In this document: positions 10,861 to 21,959 of the stretch, one piece after another
Layout of the letters: every line of letters starts with the position of its first letter
How positions within the stretch are numbered: the stretch's first letter is position 1
From: Eledone cirrhosa
Lineage: Eukaryota; Mollusca; Cephalopoda; Octopoda; Eledonidae
Direction: 5' to 3'
Assembly (NCBI GenBank): GCA_964016885.1
Contig: OZ024747.1
Span: 32,501-96,500, forward strand
Length of the DNA stretch: 64,000 nt
The notes under the pieces: model-generated
What the model was told of the DNA's origin: nothing
The model's input: the letters and a program-made list of their open reading frames with translations, nothing else
The model's database searches: none
Made by a program: the position numbers and the translations under genes

Positions 10861-11317
10861 AGCTGGTCATTAATTTATGGTGGTCGTGCGTGGAGTAGAG
10901 CAATCGCTAGTTGAAATATTATGAACAAAACATTTTTATTTGCCGAAGAACATATTTTCAATACTGTTTGTGAATGTGACGAAGGAAATACATTCTGATA
11001 TGGAACAGTGTACAAAGTGTGTCTGTGAATAACATAATGTTACCTCATGTTGTTGTCAAGACATAATGGATTTCGTATATCCAGTTAGAAGATGAAACCT
11101 AGCCATCTCGGATTAGTTATATTTCATGCCATGTGTAAACGTGTTTGAGGATAGCAAAATATGCGTGTTTCTTGTCTGGAAACTTTCTGCTAAACTGATT
11201 GGTTTCGTTTTTGGCACTATACAATACTCATCCAACAGATAGCTGTATTGGATCCTTGATTGGTTAATATTTAGGTGAGGGTGCTTGATGCAGAGTTAGT
11301 GCAAAATGGATCAATGA

Positions 11318-11975
11318 GTGTAATAATAATAATGATAATAATAATGAAAATATTGTGTACAATGCTGAGGTGCACTACAACTCATCAAAAGTGCATATAT
11401 AATACATAGGGTAATATAAAAACGTCATGAAAAAAGAACAGTGCATGAGTCATGATATACACATATGTGCATGTGTATGGAAGGGGGACATCAGGTGTAG
11501 TTTTGGTGTATTTCGGAATGTATGATGGTTTTAAAGGATGCAGTGTGTCATCAGCTAACAACTGATGCAGGAAGTTTGTTCCATCCTTCAGCAACTCTGA
11601 GCATGAAGAAATATTTCCTAAAGTCATGGGAGCTGTGTTGTTTTCTGACTTTGTAGGCATGTCCACGTGTTAGACGCATGGAGATCAAAAAGGTGTTCGG
11701 GGTTGTTGTTGGTCGGATGGTTAATAACTTTGTGGGTGTTTACCAAGTCCTTTGCCAGAGGGAAGCAAAATATTCAGGGTATGGTAGGTGTCTGATGGAG
11801 GGTATGCGCTTGGTTGCATGTCTCTGAACAGTTTCCAGGAGGTCAATGTTCTGAGCAAGATAGGGGTTCCAGACTGATGACGCGAACTCCAAGTGTATTC
11901 GTACCATAGATGTATACAGCTTTAAATAGATGGCTGGAGAGCAGCTAATGAAGGTCTTGCTGATTGATGCCAAGT
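11318..11975 (-). pseudogene. L2/CR1-like LINE, C-terminal end with (TAA)n tail
   Basis: The minus strand encodes KLYTSMVRIHLEFASSVW-NPYL, DLLETVQRHATKR and IRHLPYPEYFASL (11973-11740), the RT thumb/C-terminus of L2/CR1-type LINEs. After a frame change it continues with PMTLGNISSCSELLKDGTNF and LADDTLHPLK to 11385. The 3' end is a (taa)n/(tga)n tail at 11318-11350, typical for this clade. The same C-terminal segment is found on the plus strand at 53430-53735. The frame break makes it inactive. Confidence 0.75.
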
Positions 11976-12185
11976 CAATCTTAATAAATTGACTGATTTA
12001 TCTGTTCACTACTGCTAATCCACCGCTGTTTGTACAATTTTTTAGATAATGTCAATTTGAGCTTGAATCATTGGCGTAATGAAATTTGAAAAGATTATAA
12101 GCAAATCTTTTTTAAAATACACAGACAACATTTAACTGTATCGTTGCAACATTAGATCTAATAATGGAGCAACATTTGTGCAGAA

Positions 12186-12650
12186 TTATTGTTTGTGCAA
12201 TAAGATATTTGCAGATCTGTACTTGGTCTGCTCTTTAGCCAACTCGGTACGTTTAGAAGCTCTACGCTCGGCTTGCTTTTGAGATATAATAGCTGAATTT
12301 GCAGATCTATACTTGGCCTGCTTGTTTGCCAACTCATACCGTTTTGAACATCTATACTTGGCCTGTTTTTGTGTTAATTTAGCAAAATTCACAGCTCTAT
12401 AATCGGCCTGTTTTTGTCTCAACTTCTCCCGATTCCGCATCCGGTAAGCTGCTTTCACATCCAATTTAATACGCCCATCTAGATTATTAGCACAGGAATG
12501 TGAACAAGCTTGTGGGACCGCATCATTGTAAGTATATGAACTGCCTGCAACATCAAGACCCAATTCACAAGTGCAGCGTTGCTCATTCACATCGGCAGTG
12601 GGGACACCAAAATCAGTGACAGGTCTCGATTCACTCGCGAGATACATCAC
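12186..12650 (-). CDS. Transposon-associated protein with 15-residue KQAxYR repeats (possible fragment)
   Basis: An open frame of 154 residues. Residues about 65-150 are five imperfect 15-residue repeats of the form (K/R)-x-E/K-L-x-x-K-Q-A-x-Y-R-x-x-(N/K), as in KLRQKQADYRAVN, KLTQKQAKYRCSK and ELANKQAKYRSAN. They are highly basic and glutamine-rich and probably helical. The first 60 residues contain several Cys (RCTCELG, ACSHSCANN) but no domain I can name. The start used here is only the first possible codon; upstream sequence is AT-rich. The 3' flank is repeated at 10558-10690, so it most likely belongs to a mobile element. Similar K/R/Q tandem repeats occur in N-terminal regions of some Helitron-type and other transposon proteins; that link is inference. 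Confidence 0.45.
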   Translation of the reverse strand: MMYLASESRPVTDFGVPTADVNEQRCTCELGLDVAGSSYTYNDAVPQACSHSCANNLDGRIKLDVKAAYRMRNREKLRQKQADYRAVNFAKLTQKQAKYRCSKRYELANKQAKYRSANSAIISQKQAERRASKRTELAKEQTKYRSANILLHKQ

Positions 12651-12678
12651 AGCTACACTATATATTTAAACATATATA

Positions 12679-12745
12679 CAGTGATACCTCGCTACTTGGC
12701 GGTTCAACTATCGCGGATTCACGATTTCGCGCATTTTTAGAATAT
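12679..12745 (+). mobile_element. pogo/Tigger-like terminal repeat (solo end)
   Basis: After TA comes 'cagtgatacctcgctacttg', followed by 'ctatcgcggattcacgattt' and 'cgcgcattttta'. This layout (CAGT..TACCTCG then repeated CGCGG/TTTCGCG) is that of Tigger/pogo ends. No matching end or transposase was found downstream, so the copy is truncated. Confidence 0.6.
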
Positions 12746-12816
12746 ATATATGAACACCTAAAATTTTTCATTAAATCCATTAAAATATTAATAATAAACA
12801 CAGTTCTAATCATACG

Positions 12817-12856
<40 letters not shown>

Positions 12857-12943
12857 AGTAATTAATACCGTATAAATGGTACAAAGACTGTTTATGTAAA
12901 ATGTATTTCTCAACAGAGTATTGAATACTTAGGAGAAATTCAA

Positions 12944-13134
12944 AACGAAGAGTGATAAAATTTCAAGCAAAGAGTTTAATTAGGTAATGACTTACAAATT
13001 TGTTTCAGTATATAGACAAAGCCTGAAGCGCTAATTATAATAATTAGTTAATAATATTATATTAAAGATATACTGAAACAAATTTGTAAGTCATTACCTA
13101 ATTAAACTCTTTGCTTGAAATGTTATCATTCTTC

Positions 13135-13137
<3 letters not shown>
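12944..13137. repeat. 70-bp inverted-repeat hairpin
   Basis: Left arm 12944-13013 and right arm 13068-13137 are reverse complements over 70 bp with two mismatches ('aattaggtaatgacttacaa' lies in the centre of the left arm). The loop is 54 nt. A (ga)n microsatellite starts right after the right arm. It could be a short MITE or half of a former element. Confidence 0.85.

Positions 13138-13138
<1 letters not shown>

Positions 13139-13175
<37 letters not shown>
13139..13175. repeat. (GA)n microsatellite
   Basis: Perfect run of ga/ag units of about 36 bp. Confidence 0.95.
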
Positions 13176-13179
<4 letters not shown>

Positions 13180-13544
13180 TCTAGTCCTTCGCTCAAGATT
13201 AATCTATAAGTTTAGATGTCTGCCTTCGTTTAAGTAAATATTACAGTAAGATTTTTAATATAAACAACTACAAAAAACAATTAATATTAAAACGAAAAAA
13301 TTATCAATGATAAAAGAAGCGGATGCAACTTTTTTTTTTATAAAGTTATATTCCTGTTTCTTTAAAGAACATTTCATTTTTGTTCTATTGTAGGCGAAAT
13401 AATGCAATGGTTTAATAGGGAAGATATAACTTACCAATTATGTCTCGAACCGTGTAACGCTTTTTAAGTAGATAACTACAATTGAAAATACTAAAGAAAT
13501 GGAACCAACAATTCAATTTGAAAGTCGTCTACTTATAGTGACAG

Positions 13545-13592
13545 TGTATTACTGGTACTTTATTTTATCGACCCCGTAACGATGAAATGCAA
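13545..13592 (-). mobile_element. SINE family 1 fragment, minus strand
   Basis: 'tactggtactttattttatcg' followed by 'accccgtaacgatgaaatgc' is the 3' half of the SINE only. Confidence 0.65.
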
Positions 13593-13796
13593 ATGCTTAA
13601 AATTTAAATTGCCTTAATTCTATCGTCTGCTGTTTCATTAAAGGGAGATTCTCGTCTGTATTTAATTCTATCGTCTACTGTTCCACTAAACAGATATACC
13701 TCCACTATCGTCTCTATTTATACATTTTAACTTATAACTTATACACATTTGATTTGAAATATTTTATCTAGTCCCCCCCTCTCAATATTATGATGA

Positions 13797-13845
13797 TTTC
13801 TTTCGAATGAAACAGTTCTAGTCCTGTAGAAGCCATTTATATATA
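13797..13845. repeat. Solo end related to the 4733-5490 element
   Basis: 'gaatgaaacagttctagtcc' and 'tgtagaagccat' match the inner part of the inverted repeat at 4778-4820 (reverse complement). A mariner-like 'acaggatgtccccaaaaaat' follows at 13951, as 'acagggtgtttccaaaaatg' precedes that element at 4679. Confidence 0.45.
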
Positions 13846-14229
13846 TAATTGAACTGAGTTAAAAATTCACAATATTTATAATTAAATAAGCTCATATATA
13901 TATGTGTGTATTTATCTGTTTATTGTATTATATATAATGTGTGTATATACAGGATGTCCCCAAAAAATATATACACACTTCAACAGCATTCTAATAACTA
14001 TTGCCTGTACAGGTAATCAAAGTGTCAATCGAATGTTAGTTTCGTGTTTTAACAGTACACATTTACAATACACACATAACACACATAAAACCAGTGTATA
14101 TACATACATGAGTGTGTATACACATACATGAATGTGTATATACAATATATATGTATATATATATAGACACATATATTCACGGTGCAACGGAACATTAAAA
14201 TATAGATGCGGGAGGGGGGGTGTATATAT

Positions 14230-14515
14230 AGGGGTGCTGGGGATAAAGGAGTGTAAAGCGTGTGTAATTGATATATTGAAGGAGAGGAGCGTGCAGCGAT
14301 AGAGTAACAAATATATAGAGAGGGGGAGAGATGGTATTGAAGGGGAGGAGTGCAAAGCGAAAGAGTAAGAGAGATATATATAAAGACGGAACAGATAGAG
14401 AGAAACAGGCGTAAGTAACAGTGGAAGAGATATATAGAGAGGGGGAAATGTGTTATTGAAGGGGAGGAGTGTAAAGCGAAAGCGTAAGATATATATATAG
14501 AGAGGGGGAATAGTA
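14230..14515. repeat. About 60-bp purine-rich minisatellite
   Basis: Units start 'ttgaaggggaggagtg' and run through 'aaagcgaaag.gtaaga' to 'atatatagagaggggg'. Copies start near 14274, 14334 and 14455, with a partial copy before the first and a diverged stretch at 14395-14450. Reading frames on the minus strand are repeats of Leu/Ser/Pro/Tyr and are not genes. Confidence 0.7.
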
Positions 14516-14630
14516 TATATATATATATATATATCAACACTTACTCTGATTGGTTGAAAATTAGCCAATGACATACGATCACCACCACCACGGCTATCCC
14601 GGGAAAATTTATGAAGAAGTTAGGCATATA

Positions 14631-14685
14631 TGTTAGAACACGAAAAGTGAACATTCTGTTGTTTCACACTTTTCGTGTTCTAACA
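14631..14685. repeat. Perfect 19-bp hairpin
   Basis: TGTTAGAACACGAAAAGTG (14631-14649) and its exact reverse complement (14667-14685) are separated by 17 nt. It sits just outside the larger inverted repeat that starts near 14701. Confidence 0.8.
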
Positions 14686-14700
14686 GATACACACACATTG

Positions 14701-15204
14701 GGCATACGTCAAGACGGATGGTCTCAAAAGTGAAACTAATTTTACGATTGTGAATTTGTTTTTTTTACAACAGGTCTCAATAGTGAAAGTATAATGCAGA
14801 CACACGCAATTGTATGGATTTCTTAATATATATATGTGTATGTGGCCACATATATATACACACAAACACACATATATATACACACAAACACATATATACA
14901 CACAAACATATATAAACGTCTAAACACATGCTTGCGTGGAAGATAGACGTTAAACGATGATGATGACACAAACACATATATATATACAAACACAGATATA
15001 TATATATATATATGTATACATACACACACACATATATATACACACACATACACACCCACACATATATATATATATTAAGAAATCCATACAATTGCGTGTG
15101 TCGGCATTATACTTTCACTATTGAGACCTGTTGTAAAAAAACAAACAAATTCACAATCGTAAAATTAGTTTCACTTTTGAGACCGCCCGTCTTGACGTAT
15201 GCCC
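14701..15204. mobile_element. Inverted-repeat element with microsatellite core
   Basis: Arms 14701-14835 and 15062-15204 are reverse complements ('ggcatacgtcaagacgg' at the outer ends, 'atccatacaattgcgtgtgt' inside) with few differences. Between them is AT/CA microsatellite DNA and a short unique stretch at 14925-14965. No coding frame. It is a fold-back or MITE-like element whose centre has expanded. Confidence 0.8.
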
Positions 15205-15214
15205 ACACATTGTA

Positions 15215-15300
15215 TTATATGTGTTTTTATTTTTATTCTGAAAGAACTGTGAACAATTTGTAATGTTATTTAATCACCTGTAAATAAAACCAATAAAATA
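15215..15300 (+). mobile_element. LINE 3' tail fragment (matches 48770-48840)
   Basis: 'tttttattctgaaagaactg' and 'aacaatttgtaatgttattt' followed by AATAAA correspond to the 3' untranslated end of the LINE at 48080-48838. Only the last about 85 bp are here. Confidence 0.55.
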
Positions 15301-15960
15301 TGTAACAGAACTACGCACTTTAGCATACCTTCGTCTTCCTTCTACCTCCCTCGTCTTGCTTCATTCTGAGAAATTCTTGTTTCCTCTCTTAATTCCTTTC
15401 TTCTTTCTTCTGTTAAATTTCCTCTGAACTCTTTTTCCTTATATCATTAATATTATTGTTGTTTAAGTTAGTTGTTGCATTGAATTGGTTATCACTATTA
15501 TGCGCTGTATCAATATTGATAACGTAATTTTCTGAAGTGACTCTCTTATGTCTTATTTGCTTCCATTGACGAGAAAGGAGGGTAAGAATAAAAAAAAGTT
15601 TCGAGAAGAAATACAGTGGTCCATTTGTTCAAACAATGAAACACAACTTAGTAAACAATTGTTACGTTGACGCTTATCAAACTTTCACCGAAAATCAAAT
15701 TCACCGCCGTTCGTCTACCATTGCGGCATGTGGGTTTGTTTGGGTGTGTACGCACGTGTGTCATAAAGTCAATCATGTAATTATCTCCCCTTGGCAAACA
15801 TGCATCATGTGGAGGAAGAGAGTGTGTGACATCTCAAGATAGACGTTGCAAAAGGTTTTGAGATAGATAAATAGATAGATAGATTTCTTTATTGAACAAC
15901 TTAGAAACAAATAATTGTTTATACTTTTGGTAATTCGCTGGTAATTCCCTAACAACACCA
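15301..15960. other. No gene recognised
   Basis: Unique-looking AT-rich DNA with a short pyrimidine-rich stretch (15330-15450) and a (gata)n run at 15862-15885. Nothing else can be supported. Confidence 0.4.
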
Positions 15961-15999
15961 ACCGAAATGGAAGAGTACTGTGAGACAGCCTGCTGCAGG

Positions 16000-16815
16000 C
16001 CAACTTGATAGCAACCAACCTAAGGTTTAGGATGAATCCGGGGAAGATGTGGACCTACATCTCAGATATGCACCTGTCCAAGTCCCAGATTGATTTCATT
16101 CTGGTGAGGAAAAAGTGGCAGAATAGTGTTCTGAACACAGAACCATACAACTATTTCAGTACGCTGGGGCAGTGGCTTGTTATGAGTGAGGTCCGGGTGA
16201 GCTTAAGAAAGAGCAAGGCTTAGCTCCGGAGAGCAATCTAAGACTGGTGAGCTTTCAAGGAAGATAAGCTACAGGAGAGGTTCACAGTAGATGTGAGCAG
16301 CAGGTTCAATGCTCTGTGTGGAGATTGTGACGAAGAGGTACGGGTACTTCACCAATGCAGTGGTGGAAGTAAGTGAGACCCTGCTGCCGAGGAGAAAGAA
16401 CAAGAGGAAGCATGTCAGCTCTGCAGACCCAACAGTGTCTGCAACCAGAGAACAATGAAAGCTGCCAAGGACCAATTCTATGCTGATCCTATGGAGGAGA
16501 GGAAGGAGTATGTGGAGGTGATGAGGGAGGAACTCTGTACCACTTATACTGACGCCAGAGAGGAGGCACTGATAGAGAAGATCAGAAGTGTGGAGAGAGC
16601 GGTTGACAGGTCTGAATGTAAGGAGAGTTGGATGATCATCAACGGGATCACACGGAGGAAGAGAAGCTGTTCGAGTCAGATCCAGGGAACAGGGCCAGAG
16701 GATAGGAAAAGGCTGGACCATTTCCAAAATCTCAACATCACTGATGCGGTCCCTCCAGTAAATGCCATGGATCCATCTGAGACACATCTGATGGAAATGC
16801 TCCAATTGTTTAAGG
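16000..16815 (+). pseudogene. LINE A fragment (APE-type, RTE-like): endonuclease end and linker
   Basis: The plus strand encodes LRFRMNPGKMWTYISDMHL, SKSQIDFILVRKKW (the APE endonuclease SQIDF motif) and LVMSEVRVSLRK. After frame changes it continues with AKDQFYADPMEERKEYVEV and VERAVDRSECKES, the linker before the RT. The usual SDHWLV motif is damaged (GQWLV). It ends near 16815 before the RT. The same family, in opposite orientation and more complete, is at 19790-21880. Confidence 0.75.
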
Positions 16816-17480
16816 TGGTGTCGAAATGTTTAAATATCTTATTGATTTACTGCTAAAGATAGCTTAAAATTTCATATTTCATAAAATATACACGTGCATT
16901 GGTCATTTTCACAGCAGTTCTTTACAACACTGCCATGGCGATTTATCTATGAAAAATGGTTCTCTAAGTCAAGTAAGTATTGTCTTTTTCACAGTTGTAA
17001 ATGAGGGGAGGGGGACAACTAAAAAGGAAATAAAATATAATAATAATTATAGCCATATATTTTTCATATCTTTCTAATGTTGAGCTTAATTATATAGATC
17101 ATTTAAATTTTATTTCAGAGTTGCCAAGGATCTGTTTCTGTGAAGTTTGACATACAGCTACCTCAGCACAAGAAACTAAATAATAACATCATAGAGAATA
17201 AAGTGAATTAATGAACATCAATGCTTCTTGCCTTTCAGAGATAGATAGATAGATACAGAGAAAAAAACGGAGAGAGATGCTGTGCTTTATTTAACACAAC
17301 ATAATGTGTTGTATATGCTGTGTAGGCTGATATTGATAATCTAGTCGGTAATGTGCTAAATTGCAGCGCTGTAGTCATAAATACATTGTAAAGAGAATTT
17401 TTTTAAATGCTGTCTAAAACAGCTCTTGGAATGTAAATTTTATTAAAGTAGCTTAATTATTTTGCTCGTAATAAAGCTAT
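16816..17480. other. No gene recognised
   Basis: AT-rich DNA with a short gata run near 17240. No feature is supported. Confidence 0.4.
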
Positions 17481-17486
17481 AAACTC

Positions 17487-18250
17487 TCAGTAGTCAATAT
17501 TTCGTCCATGGTATGACACATGGTGTACATGCAAGGAAGGATAGGTCTTTTGTTTTTTCACTCTTTTGGTCCTCGCATTGTAGAACATGCTTGAACTTTC
17601 TTTCCTCTGCTTCCCTTCTTGCGAAGTACACTTGTCTCCTAGCCACTTGATAGTCTTCTCTACTTCCCCCATCCCGCCATACTTTCCAAGCCTACTTTTT
17701 GGCCTTGATTGACTCCTCCACCTTACTGTTCCACCACCAAGTTACTCTCCTCCTGCCTATAGGTCTGCTCCAGCCACAGATTTCATCTGTCGCCTTCAGC
17801 AGGTTAGCTTTCAGGAATTCCCACTGTTCCTCTATATTGTACGACTCTAATTGCTCTTCCTTACTATCAAAAGCATCAAGTAATATGCCTTTAAATTTAT
17901 GACTGGATGTGGGGTCCTTTAATTTCCATATTTTTCTCCTGAGGATAGTCCTCTTCTGTTGTCGAATACGTCTCGTCCTGACTATGAGGTCGCTAATTAT
18001 GAGTCTATGTTGAGACGTGCATTCTTCATGGGGGAGGGATTAAGTGTTTACAACAGACACTCTGTCACGTCTCCTGGTAAGGATATAATCTATCTGGCTG
18101 GTGTGTTCCCCTGATCTATAGGTGATCAAGTGATTGTCTCGTTTTTTGAAGTTAGTGTTACAGATAGTTAGGTTATTTGCGTCACAGAATTCCAGGATTC
18201 TGGAGACTTCCTCATTTCTAGTACCAAACCCATAATCATATCATCACATA
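17487..18250 (-). pseudogene. LINE B fragment: endonuclease C-terminus and linker
   Basis: The minus strand encodes YDYGFGTRNEEVSRILEFCD, NNLTICNTNFKK and HTSQIDYILTRRR, the APE endonuclease end of LINE B, then the linker with VTWWWN-like text and FARREAEE-like text down to 17487. The segment stops at an upstream boundary near 18250 where the dispersed repeat (18246-18390) begins. Stops interrupt the frame. Confidence 0.7.
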
Positions 18251-18390
18251 TATCAATGATATTAATAAATGGAAACTATATTTATAAAACCATATTTATT
18301 CTATTATATATATTTCAAGGGTACCAAAACTTTGGTACCCCCTCATCAGATAAAATACAAAATTTGTTTTATATATATAGATAGATATAG
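18246..18390 (+). repeat. Dispersed repeat, copy 2 (pair with 20-160)
   Basis: Same sequence and orientation as at the left window edge, with a different palindromic centre (ggtacc...ggtacc). Confidence 0.6.
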
Positions 18391-18474
18391 ATATATGGGC
18401 CTTCCAATTTCATTTTACATTATATATATGTCTGTGTATATTTTAATTATCTAAAAATTATTTTTTAAGTGAAC

Positions 18475-18502
18475 GTGACCCAACGGGTCACGGCTGGTCT
18501 AG
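18475..18502 (+). mobile_element. Helitron-like 3' terminus (plus strand)
   Basis: Hairpin GTGACCC-aac-GGGTCAC (18475-18491), a 7-nt spacer and CTAG (18499-18502) followed by T: the textbook 3' end layout of a Helitron. The stem differs from the ends at 323 and 6468, so it is another family. The 5' end could not be placed. Confidence 0.6.
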
Positions 18503-19785
18503 TATGTAATAAAGCTAAACAATGCATTATTATTGGTACATATAAAACACAAAACAATGTTTTTAAAATTTGACTAAATAGACTATCTTTTCATGCGATA
18601 CAATTTTCTATTGTACACCGGTTATCTCTTGTTTTCTGAAAACAATTTCAGAGAATTACCTCGCCTTCTGACTATTTAGTTAAAACTGATTTAAAATAGA
18701 CACATAACCAGACATTTGTAGGGAAAGAACATAGTGAATGAAAACGATACTGAGTGTATTATGATATTCGATATCTCAATCTCATGGCGAAAGTAAACGT
18801 AACTGTTTTAGTCCGTAATTCCATTTTGAGCTAAACCACTTTACTATTAATAGTTTCTTATTACTATGGAGTAGAAGATACTGGTGCGTCTGATTAAAAT
18901 ATCTTATAGTATTTAGTTTTATTTCCTGTCCATTAACTAAACTTAGGTCTTTATTGTATATCCTTTCGGAATAGATAAGATATTATTATAAGTACAAGGC
19001 AGCATCTAGTGGAATCGATACAATTGACGATACTTTCCTTGCAATTTTCTAATTTCAACTGAAAGGAAACAACTGTGAAATGGGTAAGTCGGATATATTT
19101 TCTGTCAGGTAGAACACATTGTTCACCGTTTCAATTCATCACTTTAATTAATGTGTTAACGTTGCGATGACATTTTATCCTGTCGTCACAGCTGAACTTT
19201 ATATTTGTGTAAGTATTTTATGTTATTTAACCAATTCGTTATATCAGCATTCTCAACGAAAGTAATAATGACATGATACCATTTATAAGAACCTACAATA
19301 AAAACAAAACTAACTATTAAGGTAATTAAAACATTTTTCTGTATCATTTCGTTTGAAGAGTGCTAAGATTTTGGAAATAGGGGTTTAAGAAATATGGGGT
19401 TGGGGAAGAGGGTTGAAATAATGGAATTATAACATGGAACAAAGTGAAATACGTAGATAATTTATGCAGCGAATGCACAACAGTAAGACAGTTGCGTATG
19501 TATGGATTAAAGAAAAAATAATCTTTAAACATACTTTCTGTGCATTTACACCTTTTCAACTTCACTTTTCATATATATATATATCCGGAAATTTATAATA
19601 ATTTGAAGTGAAATCTAATAGGTGCGTGTGTTTTTATTGGCAGCATGACCCTCCCAAAATATAACAATGTGTTTCAACACACGTTTTCAGATAAGAAATC
19701 TTTTAAAACGAAGTATATATATATAGGAATGGTTTTCCTAAGAGAAACAGGAGGCAACGACAGTTAATATATATATATATATATC
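18503..19785. other. No gene recognised
   Basis: AT-rich unique-looking DNA with small (ta)n runs at 19575 and 19765. No coding or repeat evidence. Confidence 0.4.
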
Positions 19786-19789
19786 TTCA

Positions 19790-21880
19790 TCATCATCGTT
19801 TTTACGTTCGTTTTTCCACGCTTGCATGGGTTGGACAGGACCTTCTCAGCACAGCATCTATCCACTCGTCGCATTCCTTTGTCATCTCCTCTGTGAGTCT
19901 CGGCAATTTGAGCTCAGCTCTCACCACCTCTGCCCAGGTCTTCCTTGGTCTACCACTACTGTGGCTTCCTTTCACAGTGATTTCTTGGAACTTCTTCATC
20001 CAGCATTCACCATCCATATATATATATATATATATATGTGTGTATATATATACACACATATGTTTGTGTTTATATATATATCTCCCTCTTCCAGTCTGTC
20101 CATGTAGGGGCTCCCACAGAACCACCGAGTCAGTGTCAGCTCTGAATATCAGTGAGCATGTCCAGCTAACCTCAGTCTCCTCTGTGTCAGTTTTGGGAGG
20201 TTCCCATACAGCTCTGAGTTCTTTGTCTTCAGTACATACTGATTAATGTTTAGAGCCATCCTTGTGAAGTACCCTTCCATCATCACCTGGGCTCTGGTGT
20301 TGATGTAGAGCAGTGCTATCAGGTCCACTATCTTCTTGGGGATTCCATAAGCCTGTAAGAAATCCATCAGGCAGTCTCAGTCCAAAGAATCAAAGGCCTT
20401 CCTGAAGTCAATGAAAACCATGACAACAGGAAGTCTCTTTGCTATAGCTCCCTCTAAAATTATCCTCAGCATCAGGATATGATTGGTGGTCGATCTTCCC
20501 TCTCTGAAGCTGTTCTGGTTGTCCCTGAGCTTCTTCCCCATCTTGGACTGGATCCTGTTAAGAATCATCCTGTTGAGGGTCTTTTCCACAAGTAACGTCA
20601 GTGAGGTCCCCCTGTAGTTATTGGTGTTTGAGAATTCTCCCTTCTTTGGTACTGGGGTGATGTTAATGATCTGGAGCAACTCCTTTCTCCAGTGCCTGGT
20701 TACAGAACTCCAGGATGATATCATCAACATCACACATCTTCATCACCTCTGATGCCACTCCATCTTCTCCATGGGCCTTGCCCTCCTTGGCTCTCTGAAG
20801 CTTCTCTCTGATGAAGGGTCCTGTCTCAATATCCAGTTCCTGAAGCATCTATGCTGTGGAGTGCGGTTCCCCTAGAGGGTCTTAAAATGGTCCAGTCACT
20901 GCCTCTTTCTATCATCGGACCTTGTTCCCCAGATATGACTCAAACTCTCTCTTCCTCCATGTAATGTCGTTGATGATTGTCAAGCTCTCTTTACACTTAC
21001 ACCTGTCAACTGCTCTCTCCACACTCCTGAAATTCTCTCTCAGCACCTCATCTCTGGCCTCATTGTAAGCGGCACAGAGTTCTTCCTTCTTCACTTCCAC
21101 ATTCTCCTTCCTCTTCTCTGTAGGATCAGCATGGAATTGATCTTTGGCAGCTCTCAGGTGTTCTCAAGCTGTAAACACTTTTGGGTCTGCAGAACTGCCG
21201 TCCCTCCTCTTCATCTCTCTCCTCGGTACCAGGGCCTCACTTGCTTCTGCCACTGCAGTGGTGAAGTACCTGTACCTCCTTGTCACACTCTCCTCAGTAC
21301 CCGCCAATCTTTCTCTCCTTTGCCTCTCCACACAGAGCACTCAACCTGTTTTTTACTTCTACTGTGTACCTTTCCTGTAGCTTATCTTCCTTGAAAACTC
21401 CCAAGTCATTGATTGCTCTCTGAGGCTGAGCCTTTCTTAAACTCACTTGGACCTCACTCATAACAAGCCAGTGATCACTGCCCATTGTACTGAAATAACT
21501 GTATGGTTCTGTGTTCGGAACACTATTCCGCCACTTATTCCTCACCAGAATGAAATCAATCTGGGACTTGGTTAGGTGCATATCAGAAATGTAGGTCCAC
21601 ATCTTCATTAGATTCTTCCTAAACCTTAGGCTGGTTGCCATCAGGTTCTCCTCCAGCAGGGTGTCCCTCAGTAGTCACCTATTTCAGCTGGTGTTGTTTT
21701 GGAAGTATCAGCAAGGATCTTCATTGCTGTCTTTACTCAGATCTGCATTGAAATCATCAAAAATCGCGGGAAGACAGGTATAATCTCCCTCACAAAGTTG
21801 GTTCTTGTACTCAACACAAAACCCACTCCTCCTACTGCAGCATTAGTTGTGTTCCTCACAGCTGATGTGGTGATGAGCTG
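19790..21880 (-). pseudogene. LINE A (APE-type, RTE-like), near-full-length but broken
   Basis: From right to left on the minus strand: endonuclease text AVGGVGFVLSTRTNFVREII (about 21840-21790), LRFRKNLMKMWTYISDMHL, SQIDFILVRNKW and SDHWLVMSEVQVSL (21640-21400), a linker, then RT with ETGPFIREKLQRAKEGKA, HGEDGV-like, TPVPKKGEFSNTNNYRG, NQNSFREGRSTTNHILMLR and VFIDFRKAFDSLD (20850-20377), then LQAYGIPKKIVDLIALLY. The segment with the YADD motif is missing, and the C-terminal end follows at 20260-20150 and, after a (ta)n microsatellite, SGRPRKTWAEVVRAELKLPR to 19802. Several stops and frameshifts. It is head-to-head with the LINE B copy that starts near 21960. Confidence 0.8.
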
Positions 21881-21959
21881 GCTCCGCTTTCAATCATCAT
21901 TCTCTTCATGGGCTCATCGTGTAGGATCGTGTGTTCTTGGATCACAAGGATCTGTATAC

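Noticed and set aside
14017..14574. 185- and 163-residue minus-strand frames
   Set aside because: They translate the 60-bp minisatellite and (ta)n; no conserved protein features.
18503..19785. Search for a further gene or RNA
   Set aside because: No frame above background, no splice-flanked conserved segment.
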